From the NCBI RefSeq assembly GCF_001595965.1, contig NZ_LOJI01000005.1, positions 124,001 through 188,000 of the forward strand: DNA of 64,000 nucleotides, in the 5' to 3' direction. The stretch's first letter is position 1. The number at the start of each line of letters is the position of its first letter. Position numbers and translations under genes: made by a program. Below, one piece after another: positions 15,219 through 22,828 of the stretch. The DNA comes from Polynucleobacter yangtzensis. Lineage in GTDB: Bacteria > Pseudomonadota > Gammaproteobacteria > Burkholderiales > Burkholderiaceae. The notes beneath the pieces are model-generated. The model was not told the DNA's origin. It did not search any database and worked only from the letters and a program-made list of their open reading frames with translations.

Positions 15219-16194
15219 TCCTCAGGTCAAGGCTATTCGTCTGATTGAAATACTTTTGCTGGTCTCCGCAGTTGTCTTATTTGTCATTGGCAGTATTTTG
15301 GGTGACACCTTTTTCTTGAGATTGGCTACAGAGTCGTTAATCTTTGGTGGATTGGCAATGTCTGTAGATCTTTTACTGGGGATAGTAGGGTTGCTATCTC
15401 TTGGGCAAGCATTGTATTTTGGTTTTGGCGCCTACCTATCTGCTTTAGTTTTAAAAGAAGTTTCGCCATCATTTTTCTTGGCTATAGGCGTTGTAACCCT
15501 GTCATCCATCGTATTGGGGTGGTTAGCGAGCTTTGTGGCGCTGAGATCAAAGGGCGTCTACTTTGCATTAATAACCTTTGGATTAGCGCAGGTAGCAGCC
15601 AAGGTTGTCTACAACACGCGAAGTCTCGGAGCATCAGATGGGATGATGGGCGTACCGATTTTGCAAATCTGGACTCCATTTGGTGTTGTTGATGCTGGCC
15701 ATCCAGGTGCATTTTTTGTAATTACCATGCTGACTATTGGCGCCTTGTATGCAGTCTTAAAATATTTTTTGACCACTCCTATGGGTTCTATTTGGCATGC
15801 AATTCGATCCAATGAAGATCGTCTAGCTTACGTTGGGTATAAATCTAAAGGGCCAAAACAGGTGGCATTTATTCTGGCAGCAGTAGTTGCAGCTGTTTCT
15901 GGAGCTCTCTATCCGATGTTAAGAGGATTTGTTTCTCCCGAGCTGATGTTCTTTAGTGTCTCTGGAAATGCTGTTGTAACCGTTGTTTTAGGTGGGGTGG
16001 GAACTTTAATCGGACCCATATTAGGCAGCGTCCTTTTAACCTCATTTAAGTCCATCATTGGGACCTGGACAGTACATCACCATATTGTTATCGGACTTAT
16101 CTTTGTGGTGGTAGTAGTTTCCGCTCCCAAGGGCATTGCTGGTCTACTAACAAAATATTTCGGAAAAAATCATTCTCACAAAGGAGGGGAGTGA
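15211..16194 (+). CDS. Liv-type ABC transporter permease (LivM family)
   Basis: This 327-residue membrane protein is the second channel half of the importer. It shows the LivM-family pattern GLLSLGQALYFGFGAYLSA (about residues 61-79) and the cytoplasmic coupling region around IWHAIRSNEDRLAYVGY. It overlaps the preceding LivH-type gene by 8 bases and ends in a TGATG junction with the following ATPase gene. Both overlaps suggest translational coupling. Confidence 0.88.
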   Translation: MRNPQVKAIRLIEILLLVSAVVLFVIGSILGDTFFLRLATESLIFGGLAMSVDLLLGIVGLLSLGQALYFGFGAYLSALVLKEVSPSFFLAIGVVTLSSIVLGWLASFVALRSKGVYFALITFGLAQVAAKVVYNTRSLGASDGMMGVPILQIWTPFGVVDAGHPGAFFVITMLTIGALYAVLKYFLTTPMGSIWHAIRSNEDRLAYVGYKSKGPKQVAFILAAVVAAVSGALYPMLRGFVSPELMFFSVSGNAVVTVVLGGVGTLIGPILGSVLLTSFKSIIGTWTVHHHIVIGLIFVVVVVSAPKGIAGLLTKYFGKNHSHKGGE

Positions 16195-16949
16195 TGAAGA
16201 ATACGGAAATGATTCTTAAGGCAACAAGTCTTAGTAAGCGCTTTGGTGGTCTTACCGCTGTAGATGATGTGAGCTTTGAAGTAACGCGTTTAGGTGTTAC
16301 TTCGATTATTGGCCCAAACGGCGCAGGTAAGAGCACGCTCTTTAATTTATTGAGCGGTACTTTTATGGCTGACTCTGGATTGGTGGAGCTTGACGATCAA
16401 AATATTACACGCATGAGTCCTGAGGGGCGCTTGTCATGCGGGATGGCTCGATCATTTCAAATTACCAACCTCTTTTTTGATCTCTCAGTGATTGATAACT
16501 TAAGAATTGCAAGTCAAGCATTAGAGCCGCGTTCTAATTTGTTCTTGCCTTTAAGCAAAAGCACTATCGCAATGGATCGGGCTAACGAATTATTAGAAGA
16601 ATTTGGTTTGTTGGAATGCCGTGATCAGCTTGCAGGGGCCTTATCCCATGGCCAGCAAAGGCGTCTGGAGATTGCTGTGACATTGGCAACTCGGCCAAAA
16701 TTGCTCTTATTGGATGAGCCAACCCAAGGAATGTCCCAGGGTGACACTCAGGATACCGCCGAGCTCATTAAGCGCCTAGGGTCAAAAATTACAGTTCTAT
16801 TGATTGAGCATGATGTAGATCTAGTAATGGATTTATCCAAAACAGTGATCGTCATGGCGCAAGGCAAGAAATTAGCAGAAGGCATTCCTAGTGATGTACG
16901 CGCTAATCCGCTTGTTCAAACAGCATACTTTGGTGAGGAGTTGGCATGA
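16194..16949 (+). CDS. Liv-type ABC transporter ATP-binding protein (LivG family)
   Basis: This ATPase of about 251 residues has Walker A GPNGAGKST (near residue 42), the signature LSHGQQRRLEI, Walker B LLLLDEP and the switch histidine in LLIEHDVD. The LivG-type C-terminus is present (VRANPLVQTAYFGEE). The ATG at 16194 is preferred to the GTG at 16191 because AGGAGGGG then lies 5 bases away rather than 2. It shares one base with the livM-type stop codon and overlaps the next gene by 4 bases. Confidence 0.88.
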   Translation: MKNTEMILKATSLSKRFGGLTAVDDVSFEVTRLGVTSIIGPNGAGKSTLFNLLSGTFMADSGLVELDDQNITRMSPEGRLSCGMARSFQITNLFFDLSVIDNLRIASQALEPRSNLFLPLSKSTIAMDRANELLEEFGLLECRDQLAGALSHGQQRRLEIAVTLATRPKLLLLDEPTQGMSQGDTQDTAELIKRLGSKITVLLIEHDVDLVMDLSKTVIVMAQGKKLAEGIPSDVRANPLVQTAYFGEELA

Positions 16950-17656
16950 TTTTGGAGATGCATGATGTACATGTCAACTTGGGTTTATCCCATGTTTTAC
17001 AGGGAGTCAATTTATCTATTAAGCCTGGCGAGACTGTAGGCCTATTTGGAAGGAACGGGGTTGGGAAGACTACTATCGTCAAAACTATTGCCGGCTGGCA
17101 TAAACCCTCCCAAGGAAAAATACTATTTCAAGATCAAGCTATACAAGCCTTACCCCCAAATGAAATTACCCGCTTGGGTATGGGTTTGGTGCCTGAGGAT
17201 CGAAGAATATTTCCTGGCTTAAGTGTTGAGGGAAATCTGAAGCTCGGGCTAATGCAAGTTCAGGCAAGCGAGCGCAAAGCTGCTGAGCAACGTATACAAA
17301 TGGTCTTTGAACGATTTCCGCGATTAAGCGAACGGCGAAATCAATCAGGAACTACTTTGTCCGGTGGCGAGCAGCAAATGCTAGCAATGGCGCGTGTGTT
17401 AATAGGCAATCCAAAATTGCTATTAATTGATGAGCCGACAGAGGGTCTTGCCCCGATGGTAGTGGCTGACATCTTCCGCTTAATGGATGAACTTAAGGCT
17501 CAGGGTATTTCAATTCTATTAATTGAGCAAAATATTCATAAAGCCATTCATTTGTGCGATAGACATTATGTGGTTGAGCGGGGTAGGGTTGTGCTTGAAG
17601 GTAACTCTCAAGACCTTGAAGAACGCAAAGAATTAATTAGGCGCGTTAGTGTTTAA
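16946..17656 (+). CDS. Liv-type ABC transporter ATP-binding protein (LivF family)
   Basis: This 236-residue ATPase is the partner of the preceding LivG-type subunit. It has Walker A GRNGVGKTT, the signature LSGGEQQMLAMARVL, Walker B LLLIDEPTEGLAP and the switch histidine region LLIEQNIHKAI. LivF-type proteins are normally near 235 residues, so it is complete. The ATG overlaps the LivG-type stop (ATGA). Confidence 0.88.
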   Translation: MILEMHDVHVNLGLSHVLQGVNLSIKPGETVGLFGRNGVGKTTIVKTIAGWHKPSQGKILFQDQAIQALPPNEITRLGMGLVPEDRRIFPGLSVEGNLKLGLMQVQASERKAAEQRIQMVFERFPRLSERRNQSGTTLSGGEQQMLAMARVLIGNPKLLLIDEPTEGLAPMVVADIFRLMDELKAQGISILLIEQNIHKAIHLCDRHYVVERGRVVLEGNSQDLEERKELIRRVSV

Positions 17657-17675
17657 AACAACATTGGAGATACAT

Positions 17676-18662
17676 ATGAGAATTAAAACAGTGACTTATT
17701 TTCTTGCATTTGTAGTTGGTGTTTTTGGGCTCACTTCAAGTCAATTATTTGCACAGGGCTCTGCCGCATATCCAGAGAAACCGATCACTATCATTGTTCC
17801 TTACCCACCTGGCGGCTTTAACGATACGCTTGGCCGAATAGTCGGAAAGAGGCTAAGTGATGCCTGGGGTGTAAATGTGGTGATTGATAATAAGCCAGGT
17901 GCCGGCACTACTATTGGAACTAATTTTGTAGCGCGCTCCACACCAGATGGTTACACAATCTTAGTTGCTCAGTTTCCCTTTGCGGCTAATCCTTACCTGT
18001 ATAAGTCATTACCTTACGATACATTAAAGGCATTCAGCCCAGTGGTATTGGCCGGTAGATCCCCAATGGTGTTGGTGGTCAATTCAAATTCACCCATTAA
18101 GACTATGAGTGAATTTTTGGCTCTAGCTAAAGCAAAACCAGGCTCTGTAAATTATGGATCATCAGGCCCCGGCTCTTCAAATCATTTGGCAATGGTTTTA
18201 TTTGAAATGATGGCTGGCGTGAGTCTAAACCAAGTTCCTTATAAGGGCAGTACACCGCTATTAACGGATTTAGCGGGTGGACAGGTTGAAGTTGCATTTG
18301 ATGCATATCCTCATGTGCGCCCATTTCTCCAGTCTGGAAAAATTAGGCCGGTGGCTATAGCAACAGAAGTTAGGTCACCATTAATGCCGGATGTCCCTAC
18401 TGTCAATGAATCGGGCGTTAAAGGTTACGAAGCTTCATCATGGCATGGTTTTGTGGTGCCGTCAGGAACACCAAAGCCTGTGGTTGAGAAGCTCAATAAG
18501 CAAATCAATTTAATTCTTAAGCAGGAAGATATTAGAAAAATATTTAACGAGCAGGGCGTTGTTCCAGATGGTGGAACTCCAGCCCAATTTGAAACCTTTA
18601 TTGGCAAGCAAATGGATATCTGGAAAAAAGTGGTTTCAACTGCAGGCGTCGCGGCAGAGTAA
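17676..18662 (+). CDS. Bug/TctC-family periplasmic solute-binding protein
   Basis: This 328-residue secreted protein belongs to the tripartite tricarboxylate transporter binding-protein family, which is greatly expanded in beta-proteobacteria. A signal peptide covers residues 1-27 (cleavage near LFAQ), and the family opening YPEKPITIIVPYPPGGFNDTLGR follows as YPEKPITIIVPYPPGG and NDTLGR. The start at 17676 has GGAG 6-7 bases upstream. No TctA or TctB membrane subunits are present here, so it is an orphan. Bug proteins typically bind carboxylates, which fits a dicarboxylic furan ligand, but the ligand is unknown. It might deliver substrate to, or sense it for, another system. Confidence 0.87.
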   Translation: MRIKTVTYFLAFVVGVFGLTSSQLFAQGSAAYPEKPITIIVPYPPGGFNDTLGRIVGKRLSDAWGVNVVIDNKPGAGTTIGTNFVARSTPDGYTILVAQFPFAANPYLYKSLPYDTLKAFSPVVLAGRSPMVLVVNSNSPIKTMSEFLALAKAKPGSVNYGSSGPGSSNHLAMVLFEMMAGVSLNQVPYKGSTPLLTDLAGGQVEVAFDAYPHVRPFLQSGKIRPVAIATEVRSPLMPDVPTVNESGVKGYEASSWHGFVVPSGTPKPVVEKLNKQINLILKQEDIRKIFNEQGVVPDGGTPAQFETFIGKQMDIWKKVVSTAGVAAE

Positions 18663-18694
18663 GCGCTATTTTCCATACCTTATAGGTGGCATTA

Positions 18695-20119
18695 ATGAAT
18701 AAATTTACCCAACTTCGGCCATGGCTAGCCCATCTTGCGAATACCAATCGCCTGCTTGCTACAAAAAAGAATGTCCTACTTAAGCATGAGTTAGCAGCTA
18801 TAGCTAAGAAGCTAGATGGAAAAAGTAGCGTCTTTTTTCCTAATCCAGATGGGCACGCAATACCAGTAGTTTCTGGTTTTATGTCTTCGCGCTCCTGGAT
18901 TGCCGAAGCAATGGGTGTTAGCGAGGCGGATTTATTGAATGCCTATCGTGTGGCAGCCGATAATCCGCTACCTTGTCACTTGGTTAAAGATGCGCCTTGC
19001 CAGGAGGTTGTACATCAGGAGTTTGATGTGCGGACTCTATTGCCTGTGCCAACCCATAGCGAACATGATAGTGGGCCGTACATTACTGCTGGCTTGGTAA
19101 TAGCGAGAAATCCTAAAACAGGCATCCAGAATGTATCCATCAATCGAATTCAAGTTAATTCTAAAGATCGCATGGCCGTGCTGATTTTGCCAAGACATCT
19201 TCATGCCTTTCAGCAGGCCGCAGAGGAAATGAATCAGCCATTACCTGTTGCAGTGGTGATTGGAGTTGACCCTTTGACGCTGCTAGCTTCACAAGCAATT
19301 GCCCCGATCGATTCGGATGAGCTTGAGATTGCTGGCGCTCTGCATGGGACACCCCTGGATGTCGTGAAGTGCTTAAGTAATGATGTGGTGGTGCCTGCAA
19401 ATGCAGAAATAGTCATTGAGGGACACATTCCACCAAAGGTGCGTGAGCTTGAGGGACCTTTCGGTGAATATCCCAAATACTATAGCTCCCAAGAGAAACG
19501 CCAGGTTATTGTGGTTGACATTGTTACCCATAGAAAAGATCCAATCTTTCACACCATTGTTCCGGCGGAGTTAGAGCATTTATTGCTTGGTTCAATTCCA
19601 AGGGAGGCGACAATCTTGTCGCATCTGCGCAGAAGCTTTCCTGGAGTATTGGATGTACATTTATCGCTCGGTGGAGTTGGAAGATACCATCTTTATGTTC
19701 AGATCAAAAAGACGCACGAAGGCTTGCCTAAGAATGTAATATCGGGCGCTTTTAGCTCTCACTATGATGTAAAGCATGTTGTAGTCGTAGATGAGGATGT
19801 CGACGTTCATGATCCCGCTCAAGTTGAATGGGCTATTGCCACTAGATTTCAGGCCAAACGTGGCTTGGTAGTTATGCATGACACGCAAGGTTCTGTTTTG
19901 GACCCTTCAACAACCGTTGGATTGCCTGTTGATAAGGATGGAATCATTCCATCTCAATTTCAGGGTATGAGCTCAAAAATGGGTCTAGATGCAACTAAGC
20001 CGCTCACTTATGAGGGGCACGTATTTACCAAGGTCAAGATACCCGGGGAAGATGCGGTAAATTTGGATACTGTGCTTGATCCTCAGTTTCCAATAGCTTC
20101 ATATCTGAAATCAAATTAA
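18695..20119 (+). CDS. hmfF: UbiD-family prenylated-FMN decarboxylase, probable 2,5-furandicarboxylate decarboxylase
   Basis: This 474-residue member of the UbiD family uses prenylated FMN to decarboxylate unsaturated or aromatic acids reversibly. The family's catalytic Glu-Arg-Glu set can be placed by motif and spacing: Arg151 (SINRIQ), Glu253 and Glu258 (RELEGPFGEYPKYY), with the two glutamates five residues apart as in fungal Fdc1. The ATG at 18695 was chosen over a GTG at 18686 because AGGTGG lies 5 bases before it. The neighbouring UbiX and the hmf-type genes suggest 2,5-furandicarboxylate to 2-furoate. A housekeeping role in ubiquinone synthesis is less likely inside a catabolic operon. 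The substrate is inferred. Confidence 0.78.
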   Translation: MNKFTQLRPWLAHLANTNRLLATKKNVLLKHELAAIAKKLDGKSSVFFPNPDGHAIPVVSGFMSSRSWIAEAMGVSEADLLNAYRVAADNPLPCHLVKDAPCQEVVHQEFDVRTLLPVPTHSEHDSGPYITAGLVIARNPKTGIQNVSINRIQVNSKDRMAVLILPRHLHAFQQAAEEMNQPLPVAVVIGVDPLTLLASQAIAPIDSDELEIAGALHGTPLDVVKCLSNDVVVPANAEIVIEGHIPPKVRELEGPFGEYPKYYSSQEKRQVIVVDIVTHRKDPIFHTIVPAELEHLLLGSIPREATILSHLRRSFPGVLDVHLSLGGVGRYHLYVQIKKTHEGLPKNVISGAFSSHYDVKHVVVVDEDVDVHDPAQVEWAIATRFQAKRGLVVMHDTQGSVLDPSTTVGLPVDKDGIIPSQFQGMSSKMGLDATKPLTYEGHVFTKVKIPGEDAVNLDTVLDPQFPIASYLKSN

Positions 20120-20134
20120 TTACTAGGAATCATT

Positions 20135-20710
20135 TTGAACAAACGCTTAATTGTTGCTATTACAGGCGCATCAGGAACTATCTATGGAATTCGTATTCTT
20201 GAGGCGTTGAAGAGTCTTGGCGTTGAATCTCATCTAGTAATGAGCGATTCAGCGAAGTTGACTATGGCGGCCGAAACAAATTACAAGCCAGCGCAAATTG
20301 AGGCTATGGCTGATGTTGTCCATTCGGCAAAAAATGTTGGTGCCTCCATCTCTTCAGGCTCATTTAAAAGTCTTGGCATGGTCATTGCTCCATGTTCAAT
20401 TAGAACGCTGTCGGAGATTGCTAGCGGCGTGACTAGTAGCTTGGTTTCTAGAGCTGCTGATGTAGTGCTGAAAGAGCGTCGTCGCTTAGTGTTATTGGTA
20501 AGAGAAACTCCTTTACATGCAGGCCATTTGCGTTCGATGTCTCAGGTTACTGAGTGTGGCGCAATTGTCATGCCTCCAGTACCTGCTTTTTATGCCAAAC
20601 CTCAGTCTCTTGATGATATGGTGAGTCACACAGTTGGAAGATGTTTAGATATTTTTGATTTGGATAATGCGCTGGTAACCCGTTGGAACGGAATGGATGG
20701 CGGAAAATGA
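20135..20710 (+). CDS. hmfG: UbiX-family flavin prenyltransferase, partner of the UbiD decarboxylase
   Basis: This 191-residue flavoprotein joins a dimethylallyl group to FMN and so makes the cofactor required by UbiD enzymes. The N-terminal ITGASGTIYGIRILEAL and the central VIAPCSIRTLSEIASG with LVLLVRETPLHAGHLRSM are characteristic. The start is TTG at 20135, 15 bases after the decarboxylase stop, with TAGGAAT upstream. Its stop overlaps the ATG of the next small gene (ATGA). It is probably the dedicated cofactor supplier of this operon, equivalent to HmfG. Confidence 0.85.
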   Translation: MNKRLIVAITGASGTIYGIRILEALKSLGVESHLVMSDSAKLTMAAETNYKPAQIEAMADVVHSAKNVGASISSGSFKSLGMVIAPCSIRTLSEIASGVTSSLVSRAADVVLKERRRLVLLVRETPLHAGHLRSMSQVTECGAIVMPPVPAFYAKPQSLDDMVSHTVGRCLDIFDLDNALVTRWNGMDGGK

Positions 20711-20988
20711 ATTTATATGTTTATTTTAAATTTATTGTTGCTGATCATCCGTTAGTCTCAAAGTGTATTAGAGATATGCATGATCAATTAGCGCATGAAT
20801 TTCCTGGTTTAGTTTGTGAGTTGCTCAAAAGACCTTTACCCGATCAGGATGGGAAAGAAACTTGGATGGAGGTATATAGCGGAGCGGTAACCAATACATC
20901 AGACTTTAATGAGCGTCTTGCAGAGCTGGCCTTAAAAAGCGAATTACCTCAGCCTAGGAGAAATGAGGTTTTTATTCCGATCGAGTAG
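20707..20988 (+). CDS. DUF4936 family small protein
   Basis: This 93-residue cytoplasmic protein starts MNLYVYFKF and contains KETWMEVYSG. The overall pattern is that of the DUF4936 family known from beta-proteobacteria, which has no assigned function. There is no signal peptide or membrane segment; the layout suggests a small ferredoxin-like alpha/beta fold. The ATG overlaps the ubiX-type stop codon, so it is translationally coupled and belongs to the catabolic operon as its last gene. A longer in-frame start at 20683 would lie inside the previous gene and is not preferred. The family call is from memory of the pattern. Confidence 0.62.
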   Translation: MNLYVYFKFIVADHPLVSKCIRDMHDQLAHEFPGLVCELLKRPLPDQDGKETWMEVYSGAVTNTSDFNERLAELALKSELPQPRRNEVFIPIE

Positions 20989-20995
20989 GGCGCTC

Positions 20996-21025
20996 TAAAA
21001 AGAAAAAGCCCCGAGCAATCGGGGC
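20996..21025 (-). terminator. Terminator of the phasin gene (minus strand)
   Basis: GCCCCGA (21008-21014) and TCGGGGC (21019-21025) form a stem with a GCAA loop. Read on the minus strand it is followed by GCTTTTTCTTTTT-like sequence (plus-strand A tract 20997-21007). On the plus strand no T run follows, so it would end phasin transcripts better than catabolic-operon transcripts. Confidence 0.78.
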
Positions 21026-21065
21026 CTATGCATTGGTAATGAACATTAGTGCTGCGCACTGTGCA

Positions 21066-21620
21066 TTACCTCTTCTTAGTGGCTTTGCGGTCTGTACCAG
21101 CAGTCTTCAATACTGTTTCAGTGGCGGTACTGAGGTTGGTTTGCGCAACTTCAACTGCATGTTTCACCGCCTTTTGACTAGTTTCGAATACGTTGTTCGC
21201 TGAGGCAATAGCTTGTTTCATAGCTTGCACAGCCGCATCAGAGCCTGCAGGCGCATTCTTTGTCCATTCTTCTACTAAGGAGTTGATTTTCTTTTGGCCA
21301 GCTTGAAATTCTTTTTCGGCAGACTGTGTAAAGCTATTTTGTGTCTCGTGAGCTAACTCATATAAATGACGGCTGTAAGCCATTATTTTTTCTGCCATAG
21401 GCTGTACTGCTTCTGCTTGATGAGCGAGCAATTGCTGGATATCTTTTACTTCCAATGCTTTCTTGGCGCTATTCATGCTGTCGCTCAAACTTTGCTTGGC
21501 AATGTGCATATTGAGTTCAACTAATTTTTCAATGCTCTGCAATGCTTGATTGGTTAATCCACTCAAGGTCTCTAAGTTTGCTTTTTGTGCTGCTGCAATT
21601 TGTTCTGGAGTTAAGTTCAT
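21066..21620 (-). CDS. phaP: Phasin, polyhydroxyalkanoate granule surface protein
   Basis: This 184-residue amphipathic, almost wholly helical protein is rich in Ala, Gln, Lys and Glu, with a phasin-type N-terminus (MNLTPEQIAAAQKANLETL) and the KLVELNMHIAKQSL segment. The tail is basic (KATKKR). Phasins coat poly-3-hydroxybutyrate granules and control their size. It is a single-gene unit with its own TATAAT-containing promoter region and a strong terminator. No PHA synthase is in the window. Confidence 0.85.
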   Translation of the reverse strand: MNLTPEQIAAAQKANLETLSGLTNQALQSIEKLVELNMHIAKQSLSDSMNSAKKALEVKDIQQLLAHQAEAVQPMAEKIMAYSRHLYELAHETQNSFTQSAEKEFQAGQKKINSLVEEWTKNAPAGSDAAVQAMKQAIASANNVFETSQKAVKHAVEVAQTNLSTATETVLKTAGTDRKATKKR

Positions 21621-21692
21621 GTCTATCTCTTTTTTGTTTAACTAGTTTCTATTCTGGCGTTCGGTTATTGCTTAATGTACTCCCTTTACACC

Positions 21693-21724
21693 ATTATATT
21701 TCATATATATATTGCGATGCAGCA
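21693..21724 (-). promoter_or_regulatory. phaP: Candidate phasin promoter with a TGC-rich element over the -35 position
   Basis: On the minus strand a perfect TATAAT (plus-strand 21693-21698) lies about 70 bases before the phasin ATG. The -35 position 17 bases further upstream is covered by TGCTGCATCGCAA (plus-strand 21712-21724) instead of a recognisable -35 hexamer. Phasin genes are classically repressed by PhaR, which binds TGC-containing repeats; the match to that type of site is an inference. Confidence 0.5.
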
Positions 21725-21819
21725 TAACTAGCTTGCCTTGCATCTCAAAAGTGTATTTATGAAAAGAGCCTAAAATTGAGGTCTTAGAAAAAATTCTCAA
21801 TATTTTCAGTAAGTTATCC

Positions 21820-22707
21820 ATGAAACTTTCCCTAGACAACGCCATTGCCCCGATATTTGTGCTTATTTGGAGTACGGGTTTTGTAATTGCACGTTTAGCA
21901 ATGCCGTACGTGGAGCCAGCTACCTTCTTGTTTTGGCGTTTTGCAGGGGTTTTGGCGGCTATGGCAGCCCTCAGTCTAGTGTGGAGAATCACTTGGCCTA
22001 GTTGGTCGCAAATAAAACACATCGCTGTTGCTGGCATCTTGCTGCAGTTTGGTTACTTGCTTGGAGTTTGGTTTGCTGTTCGTTTAGGAATGACGGCAGG
22101 GCTCGTAGCCATCATCGTTGGATTGCAGCCGATTGTGACCGCATGGTTTGCGGCGTGGATTTCAGAAAAAGTAACTCCGCGTCAGTGGATTGGCCTCGGC
22201 TTTGGGTTTGCCGGTGTTGCTCTAGTAGTTGCGGAGAAAATTGGTTTTGCACACATCCCATTGGCTAGTTACGTATTAGCATTTGTTGCACTTTTCTCTA
22301 TTACGTTTGGCACGCTGTATCAAAAGAAATTCTGCCCAGTATTTGATCTACGTGCTGGTTCATCTATACAGTTCGGCGTGTCAGCGGTGCTGTGTTTCAT
22401 TTGCATGTATTTATTTGAGACAGGAGATATGGTTTGGAATCTCTCAGTCACTGGTGCGTTGCTATGGTCGATTTTTCCGATATCAATTGGCTCGATTAGC
22501 TTGCTGTTCATGATGATTCGGAAGGGGGCTGCCACTAAAGTCACTAGCTTTCTCTATTTAGTACCACCGACAACCGCAGCAATGGCTTGGTTGATGTTTG
22601 ATGAGCCATTTACATTATTGATGGCGGTGGGTTTGTGCTTGACGATGACGGGCGTGGTGCTAGTAAATGCCCGTCAGATAAATACAGTGGCGACAATTGC
22701 AGAGTAG
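21820..22707 (+). CDS. EamA-family drug/metabolite transporter (DMT superfamily)
   Basis: This 295-residue inner-membrane protein has about ten transmembrane helices in two EamA repeats (FVLIWSTGFVIARLAMPYVE at the start; second repeat from about residue 150). The ends of both repeats show the typical pattern, such as PTTAAMAWLMFDEPFTLLMA. It is probably an exporter of amino acids or other metabolites; the substrate cannot be read from the sequence. It is divergent from phasin with a 199-base intergenic region and is not obviously in an operon with the next gene. Confidence 0.85.
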   Translation: MKLSLDNAIAPIFVLIWSTGFVIARLAMPYVEPATFLFWRFAGVLAAMAALSLVWRITWPSWSQIKHIAVAGILLQFGYLLGVWFAVRLGMTAGLVAIIVGLQPIVTAWFAAWISEKVTPRQWIGLGFGFAGVALVVAEKIGFAHIPLASYVLAFVALFSITFGTLYQKKFCPVFDLRAGSSIQFGVSAVLCFICMYLFETGDMVWNLSVTGALLWSIFPISIGSISLLFMMIRKGAATKVTSFLYLVPPTTAAMAWLMFDEPFTLLMAVGLCLTMTGVVLVNARQINTVATIAE

Positions 22708-22828
22708 GGCGAATTAGCAAGAGTGTATTTTGGTGAGCGGAATACCTAGATTGGGGCGAATAAAACTGCCTTGCCCTAGGAAATTAATTATCATTCCGTA
22801 TGTTGAAAGTTTTGGAAGGTATTTTGGG

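Noticed and set aside
13069..17656. Branched-chain amino-acid importer
   Set aside because: Family similarity alone gives this label; the operon context suggests an organic-acid substrate.
18695..20710. Housekeeping ubiD/ubiX of ubiquinone synthesis
   Set aside because: Both lie inside a catabolic operon with transporters and a CoA ligase; the housekeeping pair would not be expected there, though a role cannot be fully excluded without the rest of the genome.
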